Positions 10,266 to 19,354 of a DNA stretch of 64,000 bases are shown here, in pieces; position 1 is the first letter of the stretch, and each line of letters opens with the position of its first letter. The stretch is from the NCBI RefSeq assembly GCF_900120155.1, contig NZ_LT635549.1, positions 186,001 through 250,000 on the forward strand, given 5' to 3'. The stretch is from Clostridium sp. Marseille-P3244. GTDB lineage: Bacteria; Bacillota; Clostridia; Lachnospirales; Lachnospiraceae. The notes beneath the pieces are model-generated. The model saw nothing but the letters and a program-made list of their open reading frames with translations, had not been told where the DNA came from and did not search any database. A program made the position numbers and the translations under genes.

Positions 10266-11312
10266 TTACCACTCAAAAGTGAAAACCGTTTTTTCCCTGT
10301 AAGGCCTCTTTGGTCCGAATACAGAACACGGGAATTCCTTTCTGTTGGGAGAATCCGGAAAATACTCTGTTTCCAGGCAGATCCCGCCATACTTATGATA
10401 AACAGTTCCCCGTTTCCCCGGTACGGCCTTCAGCATATTTCCCGTATACACCTGTACCCCGGGCTGCGTCGTGTACCCTTTCATCTTCCTTCCAGAAACC
10501 GGATCATACAGTTCGCAGAAAGGCCGAAGCTTCCCGACTTCTCCGTCGATGACAAAACAGTGGTCGTATCCGTCCCCGACGTTTTCCCGGATCTGCGGCA
10601 GATCCTGTCCCAGCGATTTTGGCCTTGAAAAATCAAAAGGAGTATTTTTTGTATCTGCAAGCTCTCCTGTAGGGATCAAGTTCTCATCTATATTTATATA
10701 GGAAGAAGAATACAGCATCAGCTCATTGGAAAGGACATTCCTCCCGCTTCCCGCCCCTCCCAGGTTAAAATAAGCGTGATTGGTCAGATTCACCGGGCAC
10801 AGGGCGTCCACATCCGCCCTGTAATCTGCTGCCAGTTCATTTTTCTCTGTAATGCCATATGTGACCGCCGCTTTCAGATTCCCGGGATATCCCTGATCCC
10901 CGTCGGGGCTTTCAAGCTCGAAGCGGACATAGACTCCGTCTCCGTCTTTATATGGCTCTGCTTTCCACAGCCGTTTGGAAAACCCCTGCTCTCCGCCGTG
11001 CAAAGAACAGCCGGGTTTGTTCTCCGAAATATGGAATTCCTTCCCGCCCAGAGAAAAGGCCGCCCCGCTGATCCGGTTGGCGAACCGGCCCACGGTAGCT
11101 CCAAAGAAGCAGGTATTGTTTACATAAGCTTTGAAAGAAGGATGTCCAAGCAGGATATCTTCCTTTCCATATCTTTCGGATGGGACGATCAAAGACACCC
11201 ACGCGGCCCCGGCATCTGTCAGTTCCAACGTAAGCTCTCCGGCCTGCAAAGTGTACAGCCAGGCTTCCTTTCCTCCGGGATAGATTCCAAATAATCGTTT
11301 TGTAAGTTCCAT
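10266..11312 (-). CDS. galM: Aldose 1-epimerase (galactose mutarotase family)
   Basis: Interconverts alpha and beta anomers of aldoses in the cytoplasm. 348 residues. The family residues are visible: FGATVGRFANRI, LHGG (His of the sugar site), LTNHAYFNLGG (catalytic His) and a C-terminal GICLETEYFPDSPN containing the catalytic Glu. The ATG at 11312 was chosen because family alignment begins there; an upstream extension of 30 residues is basic and overlaps the neighbouring gene. It lies 13 bases after the aldo-keto reductase and is the last gene of the 10.3-23.3 kb cluster, which points to a sugar or sugar-containing substrate somewhere in this pathway. Confidence 0.93.
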   Translation of the reverse strand: MELTKRLFGIYPGGKEAWLYTLQAGELTLELTDAGAAWVSLIVPSERYGKEDILLGHPSFKAYVNNTCFFGATVGRFANRISGAAFSLGGKEFHISENKPGCSLHGGEQGFSKRLWKAEPYKDGDGVYVRFELESPDGDQGYPGNLKAAVTYGITEKNELAADYRADVDALCPVNLTNHAYFNLGGAGSGRNVLSNELMLYSSSYINIDENLIPTGELADTKNTPFDFSRPKSLGQDLPQIRENVGDGYDHCFVIDGEVGKLRPFCELYDPVSGRKMKGYTTQPGVQVYTGNMLKAVPGKRGTVYHKYGGICLETEYFPDSPNRKEFPCSVFGPKRPYREKTVFTFEW

Positions 11313-11325
11313 GTTAAGTCCCCGA

Positions 11326-12273
11326 TTAAGACGTCGCCTGATTTTTCTGCGGCTTGCAGGGAAGCGCGTTGCCGGCGGCAGTATAAAGCGCGTACCACTC
11401 ATCTCTTGTCAGTGTGATCTCTGCCGCTTTGACACATTCCTTCAGTCGTTCAATCCGCATGGTTCCCGTAATCGGCTGCATTCTGGCCGGATGTCTGAGA
11501 ATCCACGCCATGGCAATAGTCGTCGGCGTAACAGAATATTTCTCTGCGATCTCCTTAAGGACTTTATTCAGTTCCGGGAAATCCGGATGATCCAGGAATA
11601 CTCCGTTCATATATCCAAACTGGAACGGAGACCAGGTCTGAATCGTAATGTCATTCAGCCTGCAGAAATCAAGGATGCTTCCATCTCTGTCGATGGCACT
11701 GTCCAGTTCCATATTCGTGTAGATCCCCTGGGAGACCATACTGCAGTGAGCAATGCTGAACTGCAGCTGATTCGCGACGATCGGCTGCTTTACATAGCGC
11801 TGAAGCAGACGGATCTGCATAGGATTCAAATTGGAAACTCCAAACGCACGCACCTTTCCGCTCTGCTGGAGGATCCCGAAAGCTTCCGCCACTTCTTCCG
11901 GTTCTACCAGGGCATCCATCCGGTGGATAAGCAGCACATCTATGTAGTCTGTCCTGAGTCTTTTCAGACTTCCGTCCACTGACGAAAGGATATAGTCTTT
12001 GGAGAGATCAAACGCGTTCATGGCAGGCCGGATCCCACACTTTGTCTGGATAAACATTTTCTCACGGATGGACGGCTTCATATCGATCGCCTCCGCGAAT
12101 CTGGCGTCGCTCTTCATGCCTCCATAAAGATCCGCATGATCAAAAAAGTTCGCACCAAGATCCATCGCTGTCCGGATAAAGAGCTCCGCTTCCGGTTTTT
12201 CCAGATTGTTGATCCTCCTGCATCCCACAGCGATCGCCGGGACTTTCATATCGCCAAGATTTACTGTTCTCAA
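11326..12273 (-). CDS. Aldo-keto reductase, YdhF-like
   Basis: NAD(P)H-dependent carbonyl reductase, 315 residues, TIM-barrel. The catalytic tetrad can be read as Asp in FFDHADLYGG, Tyr in DLYGG, Lys in IQTKCG and His in LLIHRMD. The C-terminal cofactor segment ITGTMRIERLKE fits the YdhF subgroup. The start is TTG at 12273; an in-frame stop lies just upstream and family homology begins at RTVNLGD. It lies 18 bases after the ATC-hydrolase-like gene. The physiological substrate is unknown. Confidence 0.88.
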   Translation of the reverse strand: MRTVNLGDMKVPAIAVGCRRINNLEKPEAELFIRTAMDLGANFFDHADLYGGMKSDARFAEAIDMKPSIREKMFIQTKCGIRPAMNAFDLSKDYILSSVDGSLKRLRTDYIDVLLIHRMDALVEPEEVAEAFGILQQSGKVRAFGVSNLNPMQIRLLQRYVKQPIVANQLQFSIAHCSMVSQGIYTNMELDSAIDRDGSILDFCRLNDITIQTWSPFQFGYMNGVFLDHPDFPELNKVLKEIAEKYSVTPTTIAMAWILRHPARMQPITGTMRIERLKECVKAAEITLTRDEWYALYTAAGNALPCKPQKNQATS

Positions 12274-12291
12274 TTCTCACACATCCTTCCC

Positions 12292-12810
12292 TTATTCTTT
12301 CAGTTCGCCCCTGTAAAAATGGATATTACATTTCTCACAACCCTCTCCGATCGTAGACCCAAGATGAAGCTTAAATCCATTGGCGTCGGCAACGCCTCTG
12401 TCTCCCTCCATTGTCATATCACAGAGCACCGCAATTGTATCGTCATCAAATCCCATCTTCTGCCACGCCGCTACGAGTGGACAGTAATCCAGATACGCGT
12501 CCGCATTGTCCTTGTCTGAAGTAACCGGGTTCATATTGAACACTCTCTGCATCAATTCATTGAAGGAAAACTTCTCCAGGTCTTGTCCGTCCAGCGGTCT
12601 TCCTTCTACTGTATTTTTCGCCCTTACCCCGTGGATCTCACGGCCGCATCTCCGGATTGCCCTGCGTATGATCTTCTCGGCATCAATGCCGTCCTTTTTC
12701 ATCTCATCATAGATAAGGCCCATCCATGTCGCTCTGAATTCAATGGCGCTTCTCACAGCTTCTACAATCTCATCTGATGGTTCTGCATAATTTTTAATTT
12801 TTGACATCAT
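12292..12810 (-). CDS. L-2-amino-thiazoline-4-carboxylate hydrolase family protein
   Basis: 172 residues. The C-terminal half, with YCPLVAAWQKMG, LCDMTMEGDRGVA and a CEKCNIHFY ending, matches the pattern of the ATC-hydrolase family (known for opening L-2-amino-thiazoline-4-carboxylate to S-carbamoyl-cysteine). Family members often accompany transport operons and most are not tested, so the reaction here is not established. AGGAGG precedes two adjacent ATG codons and either may be used. It sits between the UroD-family gene and the reductase. With the L-cysteine desulfidase family gene at the head of the cluster it hints at sulfur amino acid chemistry. Confidence 0.75.
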   Translation of the reverse strand: MMSKIKNYAEPSDEIVEAVRSAIEFRATWMGLIYDEMKKDGIDAEKIIRRAIRRCGREIHGVRAKNTVEGRPLDGQDLEKFSFNELMQRVFNMNPVTSDKDNADAYLDYCPLVAAWQKMGFDDDTIAVLCDMTMEGDRGVADANGFKLHLGSTIGEGCEKCNIHFYRGELKE

Positions 12811-12851
12811 CTGTTCCTCCTGAAATAGTTTTTACTTTTTTCTTCTGTTTT

Positions 12852-13793
12852 CTAATCATGGACCACTTCAACCGCTGCCCGGATCCTGTCATTGCTGATC
12901 CCTTCCCCCTGGATCGTGCAGTCAGCTCCCAGCATATATCCTTCCGTCGTATCCACAGAAGCCAGGACATCAGACACCTCTCTTCTGATTTCTTCCACGG
13001 TTCCATCTAGGATGCTTCCCCTGTTGTTCATTCCACCTAGGATCGGTTTCCCTCCAAAAAGATCTCTTCCGTCAGCCAGAGATAATCCTGTATCCTTGAC
13101 GGACCAGTTTACAATCGCAAAAGGATAGGACACATACCATTGGGGAGTGGACCGGTAATCATAATCGGGCTCGCCGCAGATATGGAGAATATTTTGTCCG
13201 CCGCTTTTTTCCGCAGCCTCAAGGACCACAAGATCTCCCTTCATGACCAGACGTTCAAACTCTTCTCTTGTAAAGCGTCCAGGCTCACTGAACTGCCCGG
13301 AATAAAAAATCCCGTCTGCGCCTGCTTCTATAAATCCCTCCGCCCATTCTGTCTGGGCCTGGGCAATGCGCATCACCGCATCCTCCAGCAGATCCGGAGC
13401 CTCTTTGGCATGGGCCATCACAAGGTCATACCCGTAAGTCTGCACCGCCGTCTTAAGCGGGCCGAACATGGTCTGGAATGTCATGGCGTCATGACCGGTA
13501 GCGTCAAGAATCCTTTTGAGCACATCCAGCAGTTTCTGGTACTCACTGGAAGCCCGTCCGGGAAATCTGACGTTTTTCCAGTCAGACGGCGTCGTCACAT
13601 TCACATCGATCATCTGTACATAGTCCTGCATGATCTTATAAACATCCACCTTGGTCTCCCGGAATGTTTTCAAGTGTGCTTCTGCCATTTCCCGGGTGTC
13701 AAGGCTGCTGTCATAATGGTACCAGAAACCGGCCGGTATCCGGTCAGGTCTTCCTCCTCTCAGGACTGTTTTCACTCGTTCAATTTTATTCAT
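12852..13793 (-). CDS. Uroporphyrinogen decarboxylase-family protein (methyltransferase-like)
   Basis: 313 residues with the URO-D (TIM-barrel) fold signature: MNKIERVKTVLRGGRPDRIPAGFW at the N terminus, EAGADGIFYSGQF in the middle, ILHICGEPDY and a C-terminal GYMLGADCTIQGE. Anaerobes outside haem synthesis use this family as methyltransferases acting with corrinoids (MtaA/CmuA type). No corrinoid protein is nearby. The HxCG motif at HICG is the metal-binding pattern of the methyltransferase subgroup. The ATG at 13793 has GGGAGGTG close upstream and is preferred over a start 13 codons earlier. No haem biosynthesis genes surround it, so decarboxylation of uroporphyrinogen is unlikely. Confidence 0.8.
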   Translation of the reverse strand: MNKIERVKTVLRGGRPDRIPAGFWYHYDSSLDTREMAEAHLKTFRETKVDVYKIMQDYVQMIDVNVTTPSDWKNVRFPGRASSEYQKLLDVLKRILDATGHDAMTFQTMFGPLKTAVQTYGYDLVMAHAKEAPDLLEDAVMRIAQAQTEWAEGFIEAGADGIFYSGQFSEPGRFTREEFERLVMKGDLVVLEAAEKSGGQNILHICGEPDYDYRSTPQWYVSYPFAIVNWSVKDTGLSLADGRDLFGGKPILGGMNNRGSILDGTVEEIRREVSDVLASVDTTEGYMLGADCTIQGEGISNDRIRAAVEVVHD

Positions 13794-13806
13794 ATAACAC
13801 CTCCCG

Positions 13807-14757
13807 TTACATATAGAGCGTACATGCCACATGGCGCCCTTTTTCCACTTCGATCAGAGGCACATCCTGACTTGTACATTTTTCAGTAGCGTACTTGCAT
13901 CTGGGAGCAAAACGGCATCCCGGTTTCGGATTGATAGGATTCGTCACCTCACCGGTCAGAACGATCCGCTCTCTGTCGGGCCTGAGTTCCGGAAGCGGTA
14001 TTGCCGAAAGCAGCGCCTGCGAATATGGGTGCAGCTGCTTCTCAAAGAGCTGCTGTTTCGTTGTATATTCGACAACCTTTCCCATATACATGACCATGAT
14101 CCTGGAGCTGATATGCCTGACTACGCAAAGATTATGCGTGATGAACATATATGCCAGCCCGTTCTTCTCCTGAAGATCCATGATCAGGTTCAGAATCTGA
14201 GCCTGGATCGATACATCCAGCGCTGAAACCGGCTCATCACAGACAATAAATCTGGGATTCAGGGCCAACGCCCTTGCAATCCCCACACGCTGCCTGCGTC
14301 CGCCGTCAAGTTCGTGGGGATATGTATTGACATATCGTTCCGACAGTCCCACAAGATCCATCAGTTCAAGTACTTTTTCTTTGATCTGTTCTTTATCTTT
14401 TATCGTCTTTCTGACTTTGATAGGCTCCGCGATCAAATCCAGGATCGACAGCCTTGGATTCAGGGAAGAGAAAGGATCCTGAAAGATCATCTGCATCTCA
14501 TTATAGATCGCGTCCTTTTTCCTTCCCCGCCCGTCAAAGATACTTTCTCCCTCAAACAGCACTTCCCCTTCCGTGGCCGGCAGCAGCCCCAGCAGGACCC
14601 TGCCCAATGTCGATTTTCCACATCCGGATTCTCCCACAACTCCCAGAGTCTCATTGGGAGCGATCGAAAGGCTGACATCATCCACCGCGTGAAGAAGCCC
14701 TTTATGGACTTTGAAATATTTTTTCAGTCCCTTTGTCTCAATGATTGGCCTTTCCAT
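13807..14757 (-). CDS. Oligopeptide/dipeptide ABC transporter ATP-binding protein (OppF/DppF type)
   Basis: Second ATPase of the importer. Walker [11 protein letters not shown]-loop [12 protein letters not shown], signature [14 protein letters not shown] (the usual LSGGQ replaced by LDGGR), Walker [15 protein letters not shown], and the C-terminal OppF extension with cysteines in [14 protein letters not shown]. The ATG at 14757 is preceded by GGGAGG seven bases upstream and starts one base after the stop of the partner ATPase, showing coupling. The altered signature is worth noting: the glycine pair is kept but Ser is Asp. Confidence 0.93.
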   Translation of the reverse strand: MERPIIETKGLKKYFKVHKGLLHAVDDVSLSIAPNETLGVVGESGCGKSTLGRVLLGLLPATEGEVLFEGESIFDGRGRKKDAIYNEMQMIFQDPFSSLNPRLSILDLIAEPIKVRKTIKDKEQIKEKVLELMDLVGLSERYVNTYPHELDGGRRQRVGIARALALNPRFIVCDEPVSALDVSIQAQILNLIMDLQEKNGLAYMFITHNLCVVRHISSRIMVMYMGKVVEYTTKQQLFEKQLHPYSQALLSAIPLPELRPDRERIVLTGEVTNPINPKPGCRFAPRCKYATEKCTSQDVPLIEVEKGRHVACTLYM

Positions 14758-14758
14758 A

Positions 14759-15736
14759 TCATCCCTCCCATTCATTTTCAAATTTATAGCATTTAATCTT
14801 ATGGGTTCCTCTTGTGTATACCTGCGGTTCCTTCTGCGCACACTTTTCTGTGCGGTACTCGCACCTGTCATAAAATTTGCAGCCCACCGGAAGATTCGAC
14901 GGATCTGCCATGCTGCCCTTGATCGGCGTCAGCCTGGGCGCGTCCGTTTTCAGATCCGGGATACACTTAAACAGCCCTTCTGTATAAGGATGATTAAACC
15001 TTCTGGCATACACATCCTCCACTGTTCCCGTCTCAATGATCTGACCGCTGTAGATAACGGCCACTTTTGTACAGACTTCCACAACGATCCCCAGGTCATG
15101 GGTGATCAGGATCATGGAAGTATTCAGCTCCTCCTGCAGCTTGCGCATCAGTTCCAGAATCTGGGCCTGGATGGTAACGTCCAGCGCTGTTGTAGGTTCA
15201 TCGGCGATCAGAAGCTCGGGCTCCGCGATCAGAGCCATGGCAATCCCGATGCGCTGCTTCATCCCTCCGGAAAACTGAAACGGATATTCATGCTGCCTCT
15301 CCGGAGGTATCCCGACCAGCCGGAACATTCTGTCCACTTTCTCTTTCTTTTCAGCAGGGCTCATCTTCTTGAAATGCAGGTCCAGGACTTCCCGCAGCTG
15401 CTTTCCAACTGTTTTGGTGGGGTTCAGGCTGGTCATGGGATCCTGGAAGATCATGGCGATCTTATCTCCGCGGATCTTTTTCATCTCCTTCTTCCCCAGT
15501 TCAAACATCTGTTTTCCTTCAAATTCAATGCTTCCTGACTGGATCTCTCCGACCATATCGGGAAGAAGTTTCAGTATACTCAGCGCAAGAGTGGTTTTCC
15601 CCGCCCCGGTCTCCCCCACCAGCCCAAGGCTTTCCCCTTTTTCGAGGGATAGATTCAACCCGTTCAGCGCGTGAACTGTCCCCTCGTCTGTTTTGTAATT
15701 TACGTATAAGTCCTTGATTTCCAGGAACTGGGACAT
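14759..15736 (-). CDS. Oligopeptide/dipeptide ABC transporter ATP-binding protein (OppD/DppD type)
   Basis: First ATPase of the importer. Walker [11 protein letters not shown]-loop [12 protein letters not shown], signature [14 protein letters not shown], Walker [15 protein letters not shown], and the C-terminal domain with [14 protein letters not shown]. The ATG at 15736 has AGGAGG seven bases upstream; an ATG two codons earlier is only one base from that site and is less likely. It follows the DppC-type permease by 12 bases. Confidence 0.93.
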   Translation of the reverse strand: MSQFLEIKDLYVNYKTDEGTVHALNGLNLSLEKGESLGLVGETGAGKTTLALSILKLLPDMVGEIQSGSIEFEGKQMFELGKKEMKKIRGDKIAMIFQDPMTSLNPTKTVGKQLREVLDLHFKKMSPAEKKEKVDRMFRLVGIPPERQHEYPFQFSGGMKQRIGIAMALIAEPELLIADEPTTALDVTIQAQILELMRKLQEELNTSMILITHDLGIVVEVCTKVAVIYSGQIIETGTVEDVYARRFNHPYTEGLFKCIPDLKTDAPRLTPIKGSMADPSNLPVGCKFYDRCEYRTEKCAQKEPQVYTRGTHKIKCYKFENEWEG

Positions 15737-15748
15737 CTCCATTCCTCC

Positions 15749-16639
15749 TTACTTTTTCATCTTTGGATCAAGCGCGTCTCTGAGTCCGTCACCAATAAAA
15801 TTCACACACATAACCGTCAGGATAATCGCTATTCCCGGCAGGATCCCCAGATACGGATAATACCTGATGTAAAACCTGTTGTCAGAAAGGAGCGTTCCCC
15901 ACTCCGGTGTGGGCGGCGAGATTCCAAGTCCCAAAAATCCAAGTGATGAAATACTTAAGATCGCAACTCCCAGGGAGATCGTGGCCGTAACGATGACTGG
16001 ACCGATCCCGTTGGGAATAATATGTTTCAGGATGATCCGCAGATTGCTCGCCCCGTAACATTTCGCGGCCTCCACGTATTCCATATTTCTCAGCGTCATA
16101 GTAGACGACCTGACGATTCTCGAATAACTGGGTATATTGCATATAACAAAAGCGATCACAATATTCACTACGCCTTCTCCCAGTGCCGTCACAATCGTCA
16201 TCGCCAGAAAGATCGTAGGTACCGCCATAAAGATATCTACAAACCTCATCAGGACCTGATCCACCTTTCCTCCGAAGAAGCCCGCGATGGAGCCGATAAT
16301 CACTCCGATCAGAAAGGAAAACAGAATAATAAACAGCCCCGCGAACAGAGAGATTCTTCCCCCGTATATTACTCTGGCAAGAAGATCCCGCCCGTAAAGA
16401 TCCGTACCAAATGGATGTTCCCAGCTGGGCCCCTGAAATCTGATAGAGATATCCTGTACGATCGCTTTATCATAGTCGATGTAGAGCGGCGCCGTCAGGA
16501 TCGCCAACGCGATCAGCCCAAGGCAGAATACGGAAAAGACCGCCAGCTTATTCTTTTTAAACCGGAATATGATCAGACCGAGCTGAGAATAATTCTTATG
16601 TTTTTCTTTTTTGTTTTTTCTCATCATAATCATAATCAA
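15749..16639 (-). CDS. ABC transporter permease (OppC/DppC type)
   Basis: Inner-membrane subunit, about 296 residues. A basic N terminus (MRKNKKEKHKN) leads into a first helix, then the OppC N-terminal domain, and five further helices. The EAA loop (EAAKCYGASNLRIILKHIIPN) contacts the ATPase. Several in-frame ATGs crowd the 5' end; the first has AGAGG six bases upstream. It pairs with the DppB-type permease 32 bases upstream. Confidence 0.93.
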   Translation of the reverse strand: MIMIMMRKNKKEKHKNYSQLGLIIFRFKKNKLAVFSVFCLGLIALAILTAPLYIDYDKAIVQDISIRFQGPSWEHPFGTDLYGRDLLARVIYGGRISLFAGLFIILFSFLIGVIIGSIAGFFGGKVDQVLMRFVDIFMAVPTIFLAMTIVTALGEGVVNIVIAFVICNIPSYSRIVRSSTMTLRNMEYVEAAKCYGASNLRIILKHIIPNGIGPVIVTATISLGVAILSISSLGFLGLGISPPTPEWGTLLSDNRFYIRYYPYLGILPGIAIILTVMCVNFIGDGLRDALDPKMKK

Positions 16640-16671
16640 CCTCTTTCAATCCTTATCCTTTGTATATCGTT

Positions 16672-17601
16672 TTACGAAATATATCCAAGTTTTACTCTCG
16701 GATCTATCACTGCATAGACAAGGTCTATGAACAGGTTGATGACCGCTACGATCACAGCCACAATGATAACGGTTCCCATGACCACCGGCACATCCCTCAC
16801 TTTGACAGCATTAATCAGAAAAGAAGAAATCCCCGGAATTGAGAAAACGGTCTCTGAAATAATCGTGCCTCCAAACGCTGTCGCGAATGTAAGTCCCCAG
16901 TTCGTGACCACCGGCATCAGAGCATTCCTGATCACATGGCGGAAAACAACATGGAATTCACCCGCCCCCTTTGCTCTTGCGGTCCTTACATAGTTCATGT
17001 CGATCACATCCAGAACACTGGATCTTGTCATACGGATCTGATTGGCGATGGTCCCAAGACTCAGTGACACCGCCGGCAGCACCATGTGTCCTATCGTGCC
17101 CACTCCCATAGCCGGAAACCAGCCCAGCTTCAGGGCGAACAGCAGCTGGAGCATCAGGCCGAACCAGAAGGTCGGCATACTTGCAAAAAGCAGCGCGGCG
17201 ATCAGCGTAGCGCCGTCGATCGGTTTATTCTGCCATACTGCCGCGATGGTCCCGAAAGAAAGTCCGAATACAATGGTGATCGCCAGAGCGCTGAAGGCCA
17301 GGGCCAGTGTATTTGGAAATCTTTCCAGGAATTCATTGATCACGGGCTGGGAATTGGTCCACGACACTCCGAAATCTCCCTGTACCGCGGAAACCATATA
17401 GTGAAAGTATCGTACAAGAACATTCTGATCCAGCCCCAGCTCCTGCCTAAGCTGCGCGATCTGTTCAGGAGAGGCATCCGTTCCCAGCATCATGGTCACA
17501 GGATCCCCCGGCGCCAGATCAAGCAGCAGATATACAAAAAGAGTGATCCCGATAACAACGGGGATGATCAGCAATATTCTTTTGATAATATATTTGAGCA
17601 T
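16672..17601 (-). CDS. ABC transporter permease (OppB/DppB type)
   Basis: 309 residues with six predicted helices. The N terminus MLKYIIKRILLIIPVVIG and the following VYLLLDLAPGDP are diagnostic of OppB/DppB permeases. The EAA loop (RTARAKGAGEFHVVFRHVIRN) is intact. The ATG at 17601 has AGGAGG six bases upstream; the frame is open six codons earlier but that region contains the ribosome binding site. The 100-base gap to the binding-protein gene carries a stable hairpin. Confidence 0.94.
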   Translation of the reverse strand: MLKYIIKRILLIIPVVIGITLFVYLLLDLAPGDPVTMMLGTDASPEQIAQLRQELGLDQNVLVRYFHYMVSAVQGDFGVSWTNSQPVINEFLERFPNTLALAFSALAITIVFGLSFGTIAAVWQNKPIDGATLIAALLFASMPTFWFGLMLQLLFALKLGWFPAMGVGTIGHMVLPAVSLSLGTIANQIRMTRSSVLDVIDMNYVRTARAKGAGEFHVVFRHVIRNALMPVVTNWGLTFATAFGGTIISETVFSIPGISSFLINAVKVRDVPVVMGTVIIVAVIVAVINLFIDLVYAVIDPRVKLGYIS

Positions 17602-17645
17602 CTTATACCTCCTCGGCAAACAAGCATTCCCCTTCAGAAACTGCC

Positions 17646-17678
17646 GCAGGGCAGACAGGTCTTGTCTCTCTGCCCTGC
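17646..17678 (-). other. Intra-operon hairpin between binding protein and permease genes
   Basis: A perfect 10-bp stem GCAGGGCAGA/TCTGCCCTGC with a 13-base loop and no T run after it on the minus strand. In binding-protein-dependent operons such hairpins often protect the upstream mRNA from 3' decay and so raise binding-protein levels over the membrane subunits. That role is inferred from position. Confidence 0.55.
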
Positions 17679-17703
17679 AGGACAGTACTCATCCGTATAG
17701 ATA

Positions 17704-19290
17704 TCAGTACGTGTATTCAAAGAACCGGTTCACAGGAACAGCCTGATCTGCCGAAACATTCTGCAGGTCTTTGCGGTAAAGGGCCGTATTGATCTCCTGA
17801 TATATCGGCATGGAAACAGCCTCTTCGTTGATCAGATTGACAAGCTGCGTATAGATTTCAACACGCGCCTCCTCATTGGGCTCCACTCTTCCGGCCTCCA
17901 GCAGGTCATTCATCTCCTGGCCATTCGGAAGCACCTGATTTTCGTTAAAATACTGAGAGTACATGCTGAACATAAAATGGTTGTAGCCATCCATATCCAG
18001 AGACGATGCCCCAAGACAGTGGAGACACGCGTCCCAGTCCTCGCTGCTTCTTACAGTATCCCAGAAGGAAGACCGGTCCACAGCCACGACCTGCATATTA
18101 ATGCCGATCTCCTGAAGGCTCGCCTGCATTACCTGGGCTGCTTTGTCCAGATTAGTGCTGGCCCATGTCAGCACCCGGAATTCCTGGCCGTCGTAATCCG
18201 ATGCTGCCAGATATTCTTTTGCTTTCTCCGGGTCATAGGTATAGGTCTCATAGGTGCCTTCTGCCGGCCGCCCCGTCCATGTGTCATCACCCAGGATGTC
18301 CGGTGTATTGGTCTCCCCGTAGAAAACAGCTTCATTGATAGCTTCCTTGTCTATCCCGTACTGGACCGCCTTGCGGAAGTTAGTGTCGTTCCCGGCCCAG
18401 CTGGACGGAAGGAAATTGTACTGGAGATATCCGAACTCAAAGCTGATATTGGAATCCCATTCCACATCCGGATTGTTAATGTTGATCAGGCTGTCCAGCG
18501 GCAGGTTCAGAGCCACGTCAGCATCCCCGTTCTCTACAGCCAGCACGGCTGTGTTGTTGTCAGATACGGTCCTGACAACGCATCTCTCAAACGCAGCTGT
18601 TCCGTTCCAGTAATCATCGTTTCGCTCCATAACCACCTCGCTGCCGGATACCGCGCTGACAAATTTGTAAGGTCCGGTTCCGATAGGAGCCGCGTTATAC
18701 CCTTCAAATCCGCCCACTTCTTCCCAGTATGACTTACAGGAAATATAATTCACACGGCTGCACAGCGCGTTCATGATCGCTCCATACGGCGCTTTCAGGT
18801 GGAAGATCAGGTTCAGATCGTCTACGATCTCAACATAGTCCCAGTTAATGAGAAGAGCGGTCCCCAGAGGTCTTGTACTCATCTCGTCAAACGTAAATTT
18901 CACATCCTCTGAAGTCAGCTTGGCGCCATTGTGGAAGTAAACATTATCTCTTAGCTTCACCGCGATCTGCAGTCCGTCTTCACTCATCTCATAGCTTTCT
19001 GCAAGATAGCCTTTCACCTTGCCGCCATCCTCCCAGTCTTTGTAAAAGAGCGGGTCATAGATCTGGCTGTAAACAAGAGTGTCCGGAAGGTTTGTCATAC
19101 CGTCACATAAGTTGTTGTAGTACACAGGTTCTGTCGATGTCACGACTACAAGTTCCGTTTTTTCCGTCTGTCCGCTGTCCGTCGTGGTGTCTGATGATCC
19201 GCCGCCGCATCCTGCAGTACTCAGCATCATCCCGATGACCATGATCATCACCATTACTGTACAGACCAGCCTTTTTTTCATTTTTCTCAA
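17704..19290 (-). CDS. Peptide/solute-binding lipoprotein (SBP_bac_5 family)
   Basis: Extracytoplasmic receptor that captures the substrate for the importer. 528 residues: basic N terminus, hydrophobic helix, lipobox LSTAGC (lipidated Cys near residue 28), an acidic Ser/Thr linker, then the large cluster-C fold (YDPLFYKDWEDGG, LRDNVYFHNGAKLTSEDVKFTFDEM). The start is TTG at 19290 with AAGGAGG eight bases upstream; the next in-frame ATG would be too far from that site. The family also binds oligosaccharides, opines and metal chelates, so peptide specificity should not be assumed. Confidence 0.93.
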   Translation of the reverse strand: MRKMKKRLVCTVMVMIMVIGMMLSTAGCGGGSSDTTTDSGQTEKTELVVVTSTEPVYYNNLCDGMTNLPDTLVYSQIYDPLFYKDWEDGGKVKGYLAESYEMSEDGLQIAVKLRDNVYFHNGAKLTSEDVKFTFDEMSTRPLGTALLINWDYVEIVDDLNLIFHLKAPYGAIMNALCSRVNYISCKSYWEEVGGFEGYNAAPIGTGPYKFVSAVSGSEVVMERNDDYWNGTAAFERCVVRTVSDNNTAVLAVENGDADVALNLPLDSLININNPDVEWDSNISFEFGYLQYNFLPSSWAGNDTNFRKAVQYGIDKEAINEAVFYGETNTPDILGDDTWTGRPAEGTYETYTYDPEKAKEYLAASDYDGQEFRVLTWASTNLDKAAQVMQASLQEIGINMQVVAVDRSSFWDTVRSSEDWDACLHCLGASSLDMDGYNHFMFSMYSQYFNENQVLPNGQEMNDLLEAGRVEPNEEARVEIYTQLVNLINEEAVSMPIYQEINTALYRKDLQNVSADQAVPVNRFFEYTY

Positions 19291-19354
19291 TACATTATCC
19301 TCCTTTGTATTTTTTTATTTTTAATTATTATCTGGCCGGGATAATAATTAATTT

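Noticed and set aside
12852..13793. Haem-pathway uroporphyrinogen decarboxylase (hemE)
   Set aside because: The HxCG motif and the surroundings (no hem genes, transport and sugar enzymes) fit the methyltransferase-type branch instead.
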